In this document: piece by piece, positions 49,093 to 61,274 of the stretch | Layout of the letters: each line of letters opens with the position of its first letter | Position numbering within the stretch: the first letter of the stretch is position 1 | NCBI RefSeq assembly: GCF_037038585.1 | Contig: NC_092525.1 | Span: 26,996,367-27,060,366, forward strand | Reading direction: 5' to 3' | DNA length: 64,000 nt | Source: Patagioenas fasciata | Taxonomy: Eukaryota > Chordata > Aves > Columbiformes > Columbidae | Program-made: the position numbers and the translations under genes | The notes under the pieces: model-generated | Told to the model about the DNA's origin: nothing | The model's input: the letters and a program-made list of their open reading frames with translations, nothing else | The model's database searches: none

Positions 49093-51835
49093 GTATGTCT
49101 AACGTGTCTTTCAGCTTGTAAAGATATGTTCATAAAAGTTTAAATGTCTGTGTTTGATAATGATGCCAAGACAAGTGCTTGGATATGACACACAAGAGGG
49201 TGGTGGGTTTAATATTAACTTTGTGCCTATTTATTTTTACATTTAAATAAAAGGAACCCAGGTGTCCTTCCATGTTGTGCTTACTTTCATTTTATCACTC
49301 TAATATAAACAGACTAAGATGTATTATTACTGACTCTGGCAACACATTTGCCTTTGTTCTATGAAATGTGAACCACTTGTGAAAGTTTTATTCTTGAAAC
49401 TGCACAAGTGCTTTGTTGTGAATCTGAGCCCTTAGAGATATAAAACATGGAAGAGGTTAGTCAAGCTTTGCATAGCTGCACTGCATGCCAAATATTTGCT
49501 CTGCATTCTGGGCTTTCAGTTCACCTGATAGTTACCTGTGCTGTTCATAGAGTAAACAAAAACATAGTGTAGAATGTGTTGGTGTCGTGCTGTTCTATAA
49601 TGGTAATTGTGATGATGAGCAGCTTCAGCTTGTTCTTTTGCTCAGTGGCCTGGCTAAAGTCATATCTTCCTCTTGGCAACTAAGAGCCTCATGTAGTTGT
49701 AAAATGTCTTGGCAGCTAACACCCATCATTTTCTGCCTGTGTTCTGTCCATGATACCTTTGATGTCGTGGGAACACTTACACAGAAGCACCCTGAGAAAC
49801 CCAGGAATATGAACAGGGGTATAAAGCTTGTGAAGGACTGAAACCTGGAATTATTATACACAAACACTTCATAGGAAGCTTCCAGCACAATAGGTGTTGA
49901 AGATGAAAGACACTAAGATGATGCATTCGCCGTTCTTCTTCGGATTGTGAATTTTGAAAAATACAACTTCGAATTTATTTACATGTTGCAGCCAAACATA
50001 TGCAATTGTATGGGATTGGGGAAGAGTTAAAACTTGAGTAGTGTTGCATGGGGGTAACACCTAGTTCCGTCTTGCTGTTCTAGGATGGCTGAAAATATGG
50101 ACGGTCTGAAAGATCTCGTGTGCCTTGCATGACCACATATATACTTAGTAGCAGATTCCTCCTGTAAACAAGACATGGCACATGTCAGCTTTGGAACTTT
50201 GGTTTTAACTTTCTTGTTAGATGTCCTGACATCATCTTCCCTAAAGATATATAAATGTGCATGTCTTTGTCTCAGAAGTAAATTCAAAGGTACTTTGAAG
50301 TGGCTAGAAGCACTTTAAAAAAGACTTTGCCCATATTGCCTGTATTTTAAATTACGTAATTTTTGATACATGTTAAATTTCAATGAGGTTTGGTTCTGAA
50401 TTGGAACTGAGGAAGACAGGTCACAAAAATGCATACACAAAAATGCTTAAAAATGCATTAACAAAAAAGAAAAAAAATATTAATCTAGAGTTCTCTGTAG
50501 TCTGAAATAGATTGTTTCTTCTCATTAAGACTTTATTTAACTTTAAAATCTAGGTTACATTCAAGAAATACAGGACTAGAAAGGACTCCCTATGTCAGTG
50601 AGTCAAGAAATTGGTCATTATACAAAATTACATAATCCCTTTCATGAATTTATTGTGTTCTGTCTTAAAACTGTCTAGCTGTTTAAAATCGACACTCTTC
50701 TTCCCCACTGTTGCAGAGCTCAATTTTTTACATGGTTTGAAATCTTATTCTTATTTTCTACCCAAATGTGCTTGTAGCCTGTCCACATGCCCTTGTTCTT
50801 CCAGCAGTGCCCTTTGGCTTGAGTAGCTCCTCCTAATCTGATGTCTACCTTTTTGATATATTTCCTTTCTCTTGTTTTGCACAGGCTACTGAACCAAACC
50901 TTTTCAGTGTTCCTTTCTGAAGCAGATTTCCATTCTCGTTATTATCCTCAGTAGTTTTCCTCTGCAACTACTCCTGTTTTGGTTCATCTTTCTCGAATAC
51001 AGATGGTTGTAGTTGTGTACAGAAATCCAGACTCGCATCTCATTACTGCTTTGTGCAGTGACTCTCTGTAGCTACTGGAGATAAATTTTCTGGTACATTT
51101 TAGCATCATGTTTGCTTTGTTTCATGGCTGCATGATGATGAAAGCTCACAAACATTCTTACGTTAGCTAATACACGGTATCTTCCTACTCTATATCATTT
51201 TCAACCAGTGAATCACATTAGAATTTATTAGATCCAGACGCATGACTTCATATTTTGCATTACTAAATTTAATCCCATTTTGATCAGTTTATTCAAACAT
51301 TTTTTTCCGTTGATCGTCATCTGTATGGCTGAGAGGATGGAATATGTCTGATTCCCTCAGGATGGGAATCCTTTTCCTGCCAGCATCAAAGTAGATTCGT
51401 TGTTGGAAGAAACCTTTTATCCTAAACAATTTAAAACTGGTTTGTGGGGTACTGTCATACGTTGTTGCTTTAGGCATAAAATCTGATGCATGCTCTGGAA
51501 TTATATTTAATTTAATTTTGTTTTATTCAGTTCTTCCTTTTACCTGGAGCATAACTTCCATTTTCAGAAAAAAACTTGTCAATAGTGAAAAAACACAATT
51601 CAGGCTTAGAAAAATGTCTGAAGATATAAAAATGCAAAGATAAAATGTAGAGTTGTCGTTGAAGTTTCTGAAATAGAAAAATAAAAGCCTCCTGGGGAGG
51701 GGGAAAAAAAAAAGTCTGATTATTATTTTTTTTTTTAATGCAGAAAATGCTTCAGAATCCAGCATAGCAAAAAGTACTGTTTTTTCTCTTTTCCAAATCT
51801 ATAACTATATCTAATCTTCTATTCTTCCTTTTTAG
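49093..51835 (+). other. CAMSAP2: CAMSAP2 intron (2.7 kb)
   Basis: Phase-1 intron of 2,743 nt from GTATGT to CTTTTTAG. Its second half is largely occupied by an old CR1-like LINE remnant (50560-51340). The first half shows only AT-rich sequence and overlapping short chance frames. Confidence 0.88.
50560..51340 (-). mobile_element. ancient CR1/L3-like LINE remnant, antisense
   Basis: The plus strand reads as the reverse complement of an old amniote CR1-like LINE. Blocks in order: 'aggactagaaaggactccct', a region with 'cttgttcttccagcagtgcc', 'attctcgttattatcctcag', 'gttcatctttctcgaatac', 'tgtgtacagaaatccagact', a 'gcatcatgtttgctttgttt' block, 'catggctgcatgatgatg', 'gcatgacttcatattttgca' and 'aaatttaatcccattttgat'. 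Each is diverged, but their order and spacing agree with the remembered family consensus over some 780 nt. No coding capacity survives. This is the longest transposon remnant in the window. Confidence 0.65.
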
Positions 51836-51975
51836 ATATTTGTTTGAAAGAGACAATGTCTTTGGCTGACAGCCTGTATAATCTACAACTGATTCAAGAA
51901 TTTTGTCAGGAATACCTTAACCAGTGTTGCCATTTCAGTCTTGAGGATATGCTCTATGCAGCTTCTTCAATAAAG
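51836..51975 (+). CDS. CAMSAP2: CAMSAP2 coding exon (CH domain, middle)
   Basis: Internal exon of 140 nt: two bases completing the split Asp codon, then 46 codons. The peptide reads (D)ICLKETMSLADSLYNLQLIQ, then EFCQEYLNQCCHFSLEDMLY and AASSIK. The acceptor is TTCCTTTTTAG and the donor AAG|GTAAAA at 51976, so it ends in phase 0. It forms the middle helices of the CAMSAP CH domain and is nearly identical to the mammalian CAMSAP2 sequence as I recall it. The donor has A rather than G at intron position 5 and runs straight into a TAAA microsatellite, which is unusual for a constitutive exon. Confidence 0.97.
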
Positions 51976-51977
51976 GT

Positions 51978-52004
51978 AAAAATAAATAAATAAATAAATA
52001 AAAA
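51978..52004. repeat. (TAAA)n microsatellite abutting a splice donor
   Basis: Five TAAA units with A-rich ends begin two bases after the exon-intron border. The repeat supplies positions +3 onward of the donor site, so its left edge overlaps the U1 pairing region. Confidence 0.92.
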
Positions 52005-53871
52005 TGCAAGCAGCATCTGCAGGACTGTTTTGCAAATTATATATGTAGTATTTTTTGTTCTGCTACTATATGGCTGTGTGAAAAAGCACGTTGTGTCTCT
52101 TGTGGTATAGCATGCCACACAAATTTAGCAGCACATAAAACCACCTTCTTTTGGCAGTTGTTCTGGTAATTTCAAAGTGTTTTTTAAGAAGGACTTGTGG
52201 AAGTATTTATCAAAACTTGGATTCTGTGTGAAACTATTTCACATTTTATCTTCTTATTAATTAGTTGCTAGTTAAAGCATGTAATCTGTGATATCCCTGT
52301 TAAAGTGTAATAGTGATCTGCATTAGTTTTAATTTATTAAGGCTTTCATGAAATGACAAAATACTGAAGAGTTGTTTATGGAATTATTACTCACCCTTCT
52401 TACTCATTTCTGTGTCCACAATAATTTTATGGTTTTTAACCTTAAAGCTTTTTCACTTCTGTGAAAGTATAAACTTCTGGTTTCATTTTGGTGAAAAATC
52501 TAATGATTTTATGCCTGGACACAAGCAGGAACAGAATTCCAACAAATACAGTTGTTTTAATAAGAAACTAAGTTTTTTTCAGTCATTGTAAGATACTACC
52601 CTTTCAGTCATTTGTTTAGCCTGTGTGGAAAGAGAAGGAATAATTGAATTCTTGCCTAATTGTAACTTTAATCTTTCTTTCTTCTGTTTCTCTAAAACCT
52701 TCTTCTGTACAAAAGTTTGCTTAATATTCTTGTCAGCCTGCCTTTAGGAGATGGAATATTATTTTTTTTATGGAGTCTAAATATCTGTGTCTAAATATCT
52801 AGGTCATTTCACTGCCTTTATGACTTTTACAGCAATCTCACAGGCTGAGTCACAGAGGCCAGAGCCTGAACACTGTTTTGTTGTCTCCTGTAGGGTTGAA
52901 CCCGTTTGTTTTTTCAAATAAGCTGTCAGGGTGAGTGAGGGCAGTAGGGCCAGGCCCAGTAAGTCTAGACTGTGGAGCTGTGGCTGTTCTGTACTGTGTA
53001 TGCAAAGTTGCACAGTGACTGCTTTCAGTCAGCTCTTGGTGTTTTTAGGTTCCAGATGCAGTAATCTACCTACCTGCTTGCAAAGCGCCTGCTGCATTGC
53101 AGTCTCCCTTGCCTGTGGTTTCCCGTCATATGGTCCTACAACCAAATTCAGTGAATTTAAGTGGGGCTCGTTCACTGCATTGTGATTATCTCTGCTTACA
53201 GACGCATGGGATAAAAGGAATTTATTATTCTTTGGTTTAATTCATGACAACTAATGAGACTATTTTTTATAGTACTGGTTGGAATTATTTCTCAAGTTTC
53301 AATTTGAAAAATGTAACTATATTAAATAGTTGGTCAATATCCCAATGCATCAGACTTTACATTTTTAAAATACTACGGACTTGGTAATTTTGCTTTTTTC
53401 TGAACACTGTTTTCAGAGGGGATTTAGATTTCTTTAAAAGACAGAGTATTTCTAGAACTGAGAAGGCCCTTTTGTGATCATGTTTTTACAAGTTGCTGTG
53501 GTGTGGATACTTATTTAGATGTAAATGCTACAAAGAAAGGCTGCCAAGTTTTTCTTCTAAAACTTGGCACGAGAACTTTGGCTAGTGCTATAAACTGTTT
53601 TTCCAGTGTTAAGAATTAATTTGCTTTCAAAATAAATTCACAGTTAAAGGAGCTCTTTCTTAGTTTTCCAGTGCATCTGATTAGAGCAAGTTTTAATAAA
53701 TGTACATACTCTCCTAAGAATTTTGTCACTTTGAAAAAACTTGTATTTTAAACAGATATTTTAAATATTGCCCATTGAATTAAACTGGTTTGCTGTCTCT
53801 TTTATCTCAATCTACAATAGTTAGATAGTATTGAGTAATAGGATTTATAAAAGAATGTGTCTTTGTTTCAG

Positions 53872-53928
53872 GATTCCTCTATTAATCAGCAAGAATTTGT
53901 TTGTTTTCAGGGTGACATCTACTGCACC
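53872..53928 (+). other. CAMSAP2: cryptic in-frame exon candidate(s)
   Basis: Two T-rich acceptors (TTTGTTTCAG ending 53871 and TTGTTTTCAG ending 53910) share one good donor, ACC|GTAGGT at 53929. They would define a 57-nt or an 18-nt phase-0 exon, ending in GDIYCT, that would insert between AASSIK and SNYM inside the CH domain without a stop. The frame stays open to 54237 if the donor is not used. Insertion at this point of a conserved domain makes a functional exon doubtful; a decoy is more likely. Confidence 0.2.
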
Positions 53929-55504
53929 GTAGGTAGCCCTTTGCTTTTGGTTCAGTCTGTTACATTCTTAGTGGAGACAAAAAGAATTAAAAGAAAACTG
54001 CTGATATGTTACTGGAAAAAGCCTCAAGAAAAAAATTACCTGAGTTTTTGGGATGACAATACTGTGCCTTGTATGGTCCTGGGAATTGCACTAGGTATCC
54101 TGACGTTGTGCTGGTCCTTAAGAAGGACGGCAGCAGAGCCTCTTTCTTTTAAAGTGATCAAGCACGAACTTTACTCACGTTCTTTACTGGGCACACAGCA
54201 CTGTCCTGTTAAGTCAAGGCAGGTTGTAGATAGTAAATGATACAAAAGATTACTGCAGGACTGGACCAAGGTGGCTGTGCCCACTTTTGGCTTTCCCATC
54301 AAAACACACAGAAACAAAGTCAGGTTAATCTAAAACTTCACTTAACAGGCATCCTGAGTATTTGATATAGGCTGTCAGATTTTGCAGCAGATGAAACTGT
54401 TGGCTTGCTTCTGTTTCAGCACAGAGGAGAAATAAGCTTTGTCTGGATTTCTAGACAGCTTTAATGTCTCATAATCAAACAAAGCTGAAAATAAGTTTTG
54501 TTGTTCCTCACCCATTTCTTCTCCTCTAAGAAAAATACATGTGTGAAGTTCTTCATAAGATGTTTACTAAGGCAGGGCTACTGATGTTAAAGAAAAAAAT
54601 ATTTGAATACATTCCATGGATGCTTGAGGCACCACCAAGGGACCATACTGGTTCCTGGTTGTTTTCCTTTGAGACAGGCAAGCACAAGTAGTGAGAGACT
54701 AAAAAAATGATCACAATATTTTCTGAATCTTCCCTGCGTATTAAACAAGAGGAAAGAACAGAAGATATTGCATCTCTCTTCAGTTGTGCAGATTGCTTTT
54801 TTTTGTCCTGATTGTCCCTATTCCTTTCTCCTTGTAAGCTGTTTTATCCTGAGAAAGAGTTTAAAAAAAAAAGTCTTGTTCTTCACCTGTATCTGGGAAA
54901 TTATACAGAACTGACAGAAGTGTTTTATTGTGTCTTGACACACACGTGCTCTGCTTATCCACAGAACAAGATTGTAGAAATAAAAGGAATTGCATGAAGT
55001 GCAGTCACAGGAAGCATGAACTACCCTGCAGAACAGTAGCAAGTTCTTTATTGCTTGGCTCAACGATTGATTAGCACTGCAGTGTAACAGTCAGTATGTA
55101 GCATCTGTGGCTTGAATAAAGGTCTTATGAAATGTATAATTCCTGAAAGAAGGTCATCAGGGACTTGTACGGAACCTGAATAGAAAGAAGAAAAAAATGC
55201 TCACATGTTCCAGTTGTCACGTGAAATTTATGTTTAAAGTATTTCTAAAAGAGGAAAAACATGGTTATTCTCATGATATTTTCAGTTCATTCTCTGCCAG
55301 TTTATTCTAGTAGGATCATAAGGGTTCAGACCTAAGAACAAGTCATTTAGGAGGTTGACTATCAAAGAGGGTACTGATAGACAGCTTGAATCATTTGATG
55401 TTTGCCGTGATTTGAGAGTTCACATAGGAACTTGGCATTGAATCAATTCACAAACAGTTAATTGTTGTCTTTCATTTGTGTTCCTTAATCTGAGCCTTCA
55501 AAAA

Positions 55505-55596
55505 TGTGTGGTCTTTTGGGTTTTTATTGTTGGTTTTGCTTGTTTTGGTTTGTACTATTGTTGTTTGGTGGTGTTTTGTTTTGTTTGTTTGTTTTA
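55505..55596 (+). repeat. G/T-rich low-complexity tract
   Basis: About 90 nt of TTTTGG and TTTG units with few A or C on the plus strand. It inflates a 118-codon Phe/Leu/Gly-rich open frame at 55504-55860 that is not considered a gene. Confidence 0.85.
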
Positions 55597-55825
55597 AATA
55601 GTGATCCTAAACTTTTGCTGCTCATTTTACATACATGTATTGTTGTACATTCCATTTTCCTTCATAGAGGATTGAGTCAGGTTGAGACAGACACCATAAC
55701 CAATATTAGAAAACCTCTTATTAATTCAGCTGCTAGTATTGATAGAAGGAATCCGTTGTTAATAAGACATCAGTTCACACAGTGCACTCATTTGCTTACA
55801 CACACGTGTGCTCAGTCAGTCACTT

Positions 55826-56353
55826 TTATTGGCTTGGAGGCCAACTCAGAGCCCTACTAGAAGTAAGGGGTCCTGCTGGCTCACCAGGGGCTTTTGGGAA
55901 GGTGTCCAGAAAGTCTCTCGAGGGGTTACTTATCTCTTCAGGTGTGTACATAAATGTAATGGTGTACTCTGCATAGAACAGGTCCTGCCCGTATGGGTGT
56001 GGGTAGGGCTCTGCAGCTTGTTGCTGACACTGCCTTGTGCAGATGTGGCTGAGTCCTGCTGTGCTGTGTGGGGACTCTTGGGGACTCAACAGAACAACAG
56101 GTCTCTGCACCTGCCGGTTTCCTGGGGGACTTTGCTGCCTCTCAGTATGGCTCCTTGCTCTCTTTGCTGCTGGTGACTGCGGAGCCTGTTCACCCAAACT
56201 CATGCAGAAGTCACATTTATTCAGGATGAAAGCCTTCTGCATGTGAAATGAAGCCATCTGAGAGATTATTGCTGTCTCTTGTCTATGAAGAGTGTTCCTC
56301 TGACCTAGATGTGGGCCAGACTCTAAACTGTGCAGAATTACAACTAAGCACAT
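55826..56353 (-). other. 175-codon open frame in a GC-rich patch, unidentified
   Basis: This is the longest open frame in the window (ATG to stop, minus strand). It lies in a patch that is richer in G and C than its surroundings, where plus-strand frames of 122 and 69 codons are open as well. The predicted peptide is rich in Ser, Pro and Gln in its middle (for example QAPQSPAAKRARSHTERQQ), with no signal peptide, membrane segment or domain that I recognise. Several open frames on both strands point to composition rather than coding. A decayed retroviral LTR or other repeat is possible, but no primer-binding site or terminal TG...CA pair was identified. Confidence 0.25.
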
Positions 56354-59300
56354 GGAACAGGTACCTTATTTTTACACTCAAGTTACTAACCAGAGCAGGC
56401 AGAACATTTGCATTGTCAAAGGCTCAGTAGGCTGGTTCTAGAACTCCTTTTTTATTTCCCATTGCTGAATTGAACAGAATATGTCTAAATGGTTAACTTA
56501 TATTAAAAATCTTTATTATATTTGAACATTTTGAGCACTTGCACTTTCTAATGTAATGTTGATGGTGATATTGCAAACAACGTGAGCAGAAGCTATAATC
56601 AGCATCATGTCCTCAGAGACATGAAAAACAGAGTTCAAATATGTCACGTAGATAAATCCTAGAAATGAAGGGCTACACAATGTCCACAAGTGTTGCACAG
56701 CTTTCCCTGGATTCCCATTTGGCTGATGTAAAAGGATTTGGGATCAGGAATGAAAAGGAAGATTCTACCAGGGAACAGTTTTTCAAGAGAGAATTTCTCT
56801 CTTGAGAGGGACCAAATGTTCCTGACTCATTATTTAAAGGGAAGCAGCATGGTTTGCTTTCACTGAGGTTAATCGGCCAGTTTTCCCTCTTCTTTTTTTT
56901 CTGCTCTGAAATAAGACATAGTGGAGTTTTCAGCTGGAGTTGTTGTGGCAGGAGACATGACAAACCAGTAGTGCGTGGATCATAGACAGAACTGTAGCTT
57001 GGCCTTCTCCAGGGTTGGATTTATAACATATAAACTATGGATCTGCATTTGAGGTAACTTAACTTTCTTGGCCTGCTGAACAGCAAATCTAATGTGTATC
57101 ATGCTATACATTTTTCAGTGTATTTTTATGTTCATTTTGAGCAAATGCCTGAAAGAGTCTATGGCTGCTTTTCCATTAAATTGTACTGGATTCAAACCAG
57201 ATTACAAATTATTTGTATCACTTGCATATATGACCTTGTAGGTATATGCGGATCTAAAACCTATAAATATTAGAAGGATACAATTTATTTTAAATTGCAA
57301 GAGTAGAGGTACTATTTCTGTTAAGAAATTTGATTTTTAAATTAATGGTGATTTTTTAAATTGTGGAGGGGGAATAGAGACATTAAAGAAAATAATTTAT
57401 CTTTTTTGTATAAAATTTTAGAAAATGAGCTAGCTTGTCTCCTTTTGATACAGAAGCAACTAATTACTTTAGATTTTATACTCAGAATATGGGAATATTT
57501 TTTTTCTTCCAAAATATGATCTCCCAATATGTTTTACAGATTTTTATTTTTATCGTACAGTACCAGAAGATGCAATAGAGAAAACGCAACCAGTAGTGCA
57601 GCTGACTACATGCAACTGATGACTAGTCTGCAAATATCAAATAGAAAAAAATGAAATCAGAATGTTTGGCAAATAAAAGCATCTTTGAAGCTGCAAGTCT
57701 GCCATCTGCTGTTCAATGGTTTTGAGCCAATTTGAACTGCTCAGAGCTTAGTTATTTTTTAGTACTATTAAAATACTGTTATGCCTCTGAATATTTTTGT
57801 GTATAAGTGCGTGTGATAATCATGTGACGAGCTGTTAGAACTTTTGTCAGCATAATCGAGGCAAAAATCTTTGGAAATAATATCTACATTCTTTCTAGCC
57901 TGGAGTACCAGGATTACTGCAGACTCATTTTCCCAAAAAATTAAGTTACTGATCATCAATCTTCCCCTTTGATTATCATTATTAACAATACTTTCTGACT
58001 AAAAAGAACTTGTGAGAAAATGTCCTTTCCATCATGATGTTTCACCATCAAACTTCTAAAGTAACCCCAGTTCTGAGCAGACTGTGCAGCTAACAGTTTC
58101 ATTTTTACTTCAGTAAATAGTGCTCTGGTGATTTTTTGGAAAAACTGGCTTGCAGTAGCTCAGGACTGCACAGATCTTTTCAGAAGGAATATACCTAAAA
58201 CAGTCACACTATTAAATGCAGCATCTCAACATAAACATAAGAAATTAGGATATTTAAAGTATTATTTCAGATGAAGACAAAGCTGTGATTAGAACTTTTT
58301 GTAATTCATTTTTGGTAGTAAAAAAATCAAGTAAAACATACAAAAGTTTGAGAGGAGGTAAGGGGAAGAGGAAAATATTAAGAGAAAAATTGTAGAAAAT
58401 GTGATATATTCGATTCTGTGATATTTAGAAATTGTAGTATTGTATCATAATTTGTCTGAGAAGTACATCTGATTTTTTTTCTTTATGTATATCGCTTGCT
58501 AATGAAATCAGTGTGTGATACCAAAATACTCTGCTGAACATTTTCACTGAATGGAAAAGATTTTGCTGCGAGCTTTTCCTCATTCAGTTTTGTTGCGCTG
58601 AATAAGCAGAGACGGGGTTTTTCCTCGTCTGTTTATAGTTCGTATGTAATAACTATGGCAACATCTGGCTGATCTCTTCACCATATACGTAAGTGTATGA
58701 GCAGCTTTCAGTCTAAGAGTATCCCTTTGCTGGACTAAAGGCTTATCTGCCTTAGAGATACTCAGGAAAAATAGATCTGAATTAAAAGTTTCAGAAAAAT
58801 TTACTCATACAGAATTGAGATTATGTCACTTATTAAACATTTCTGTTGTAAATTTTTGTTTATTTAAAAAAATACATTATATGTTCTTTCTGCTAATGCT
58901 TGTGGTTTGTTTCTGAAATAAAACAAGGCTTTGTTTAGAATTTTTGTCAAACATTTGCTCACACTCCAAGATTTGAGGTACTCATGTTTATGGCAACAAA
59001 ACTAGTGCAACAATGGAATTTGACATTTGAAGGACTGAAAACATAGTGAAGCTGTTAAAAAAAGTCTTTCATAGAAGTCTTACATAGTATGGATACAATT
59101 TCGGAGTACATCCTCTGTGGGCATATGCCAGGTGTGCTTAAATACACAGCTGAACATTGAATATGAGCAGTCTTATATTTATGTAGTTATGCAGTGGTAA
59201 GTTCATGAGTCCATCAGAGGATACATAGCAGTTTTCTTCTATTTCCTTCTATTTCTACTGGATCATAAAAAGCTTTGTCTTTCTGCTTAGATTTTCTTCC

Positions 59301-61180
59301 TCTAGCTGGTGAATTGATGACAGAAAGCATACAGACTTTGCAGCTCTGTGTGCCTGAGTCAACATGAAAAATTTTGCATTGGACAAAGTTAAAAAGAAAC
59401 CATGTACCACTGGTTTTACTTTTTCAGCATTAGTCTTATTTTTGTTCAAGAACCATCAGCTAAATCATTTGCTATAATCTTAGAGTGCTGCAATTTGTTA
59501 GCTCTTATTTAATACTCCTTATTCTTCTAAAATCCTTTAGGAAGGAAATAGCATGTTGATATGTATGGCTCTCTCCTACAGAGTTCTGTGAAATTGAATA
59601 AGTAAATTATTTGTAAGTTTAAACTAATTTTAAAGATCATATGCATTTATTTTGGGAGCCCAAATGCAGTTCTTAGTCTGCAGCAAGGTTTTCTGGGAGA
59701 CAAAGGAAAGCATCACTGCTAACAAAGGGCTGGAAATTAGAAAAATGCCCCATGCTCTCCTCATGAGAATGTTTCGTGTGTATAAAGATTGCTTGGTTAA
59801 TGTCTACAATGGCAAAGTCTATACTGAAGATCATCTTCAGCCACAGAAAATGTAGAAGTTGACTCCCTTTTAAAAAACCAAAAATAAATGATGTTTTTTT
59901 CTGCATTGGCTCTGAATTATTTGTATTACCACAAAACTCAGGAGACATTGCTTTCCTTTGAAACTCTTCTCTGAAACAAATCGTTAAATAAATTCCCACT
60001 TTCCCTAAGATACTATTTTCACTTAATTTCATTCTCCAAGAAAAATAAAAAGAGAGTGTCTCATAGTTTAGTGTAAAAATGCTAATTTTCTCAAGTACAG
60101 AAATTTTTGAGACCAAATATTAAGAAAGCTTTCTTTTTAAAGAAGGTCCCACAGAAATATATTTTGGGTTTCAATATTAGTTTATAAGTTGCAAGTGCTC
60201 TTGGTGGTGTTGTTAGCAAAAATTACACCAGTGAGGTTGTTAATTTATATTTTCCCATTTAGGCTGTATGAAACGTTAAATGAAAATAACAAAGTGGAGA
60301 AAATAAAACAATATTTGAAATTATACTAGTGTTAATGGCACGAAAAACTGACTAAGGATGCTTGGTTTTATAAGTATTGTTAGCTAGACATTGTTGGGGT
60401 TTATGTCAGAAAGACTGTATTTTAAACTGTTTCAAAAACATGTTTAATAATGGTGTCCCAATGTAACACATAAAGAGAGGTTTGTGCTGTTGTGTGGATG
60501 TGGTGAGGTGGGTGACACGTTTGTGTACCTGCCAGGCCCAGCTCAGGCCTGCGCTTGTTGACCTCCCACAGCTGCTATTTCTGGATGTGAAACATCTGAA
60601 CCTTGTGGACGGAGCAGCTGAGGTCTGTGATCTTTGGAGCTAAAACCTGCATTGAACAAACACTGCTGCTGCTTTTTGGTTTGCACTAAAGACTTGTAAA
60701 TTGGGCTAGATCTTCAAATGTGGCAAAAAGCACGTGATTGACACAGAGACCTAAGTCAGATTCCAAATTCCTGCAATGAAACTAGGGGCTACCAGAGTTT
60801 TTTCACAGTAAAAGGCTCTGAAAATCTTATTGCCTAGCCTTGCAAAATGATGGAATTTTCACTGCTCTTTTTAATGGAAATGGCTAATCCCTTAGGCAGG
60901 TATCCCTCTGCACCCACCATGTACCTCTCTGCCATGTGTAAAGACATCAGGCCCTGAGCATGTGCTTATTATGAAACGTTTCAACCCAGTTACCATCTGG
61001 TCGGGTTATGTGTATCGTATAGTTGGTGCTGCGACTCAGTCTTACTGATCTTAGTTTCTAAGAAATCAGTAGAGAAGACAGTGTAAACGGGATGAAACGC
61101 AGAGGCGTATCGCAAATAATGCTTAATCTATTTATTTGTAGGCTTGCCTTTTACCATAAACATATCTTCTTTTTTGGTAG

Positions 61181-61274
61181 AGCAACTACATGGTGTTCAT
61201 GGCAGAATTGTTCTGGTGGTTTGAAGTGGTGAAGCCATCATTTGTACAACCTCGTGTTGTTGTGCATCCCCAAG
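61181..61274 (+). CDS. CAMSAP2: CAMSAP2 coding exon (CH domain, end)
   Basis: Internal exon of 94 nt: 31 codons plus one base. The peptide is SNYMVFMAELFWWFEVVKPS followed by FVQPRVVVHPQ, with a final G that starts the next codon. The acceptor is CTTTTTTGGTAG and the donor CAAG|GTAATT at 61275. The MAELFWWFEVVKP stretch closes the CAMSAP CH domain and is a strong family signature. The VVVHPQ end differs from the mammalian form as I recall it and may be one residue longer. The open frame continues past the donor and is cut by a stop soon after, so the donor is required. Confidence 0.96.

Larger units (their letters stand above)
51976..61180 (+). other. CAMSAP2: CAMSAP2 intron (9.2 kb)
   Basis: Phase-0 intron of 9,205 nt from GTAAAA to TTTTGGTAG. 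It contains the TAAA microsatellite at its 5' end, two cryptic in-frame exon candidates near 53.9 kb, a G/T-rich tract at 55.5 kb and a GC-rich patch at 55.8-56.35 kb. A 127-codon frame at 53857-54240 (+) and a 147-codon frame at 59673-60116 (-) show no recognisable domain. GC-richer sequence near 60480-60620 was not identified. Confidence 0.86.

Noticed and set aside
53857..54240. 127-codon plus-strand open frame with a hydrophobic segment
   Set aside because: No recognisable protein. The hydrophobic stretch looks like random T-rich coding. Only the small splice-bounded part near 53.9 kb was kept as a weak candidate.
59673..60116. 147-codon minus-strand open frame
   Set aside because: Phe/Lys/Ser-rich composition expected from AT-rich DNA; no domain, no promoter or splice context.
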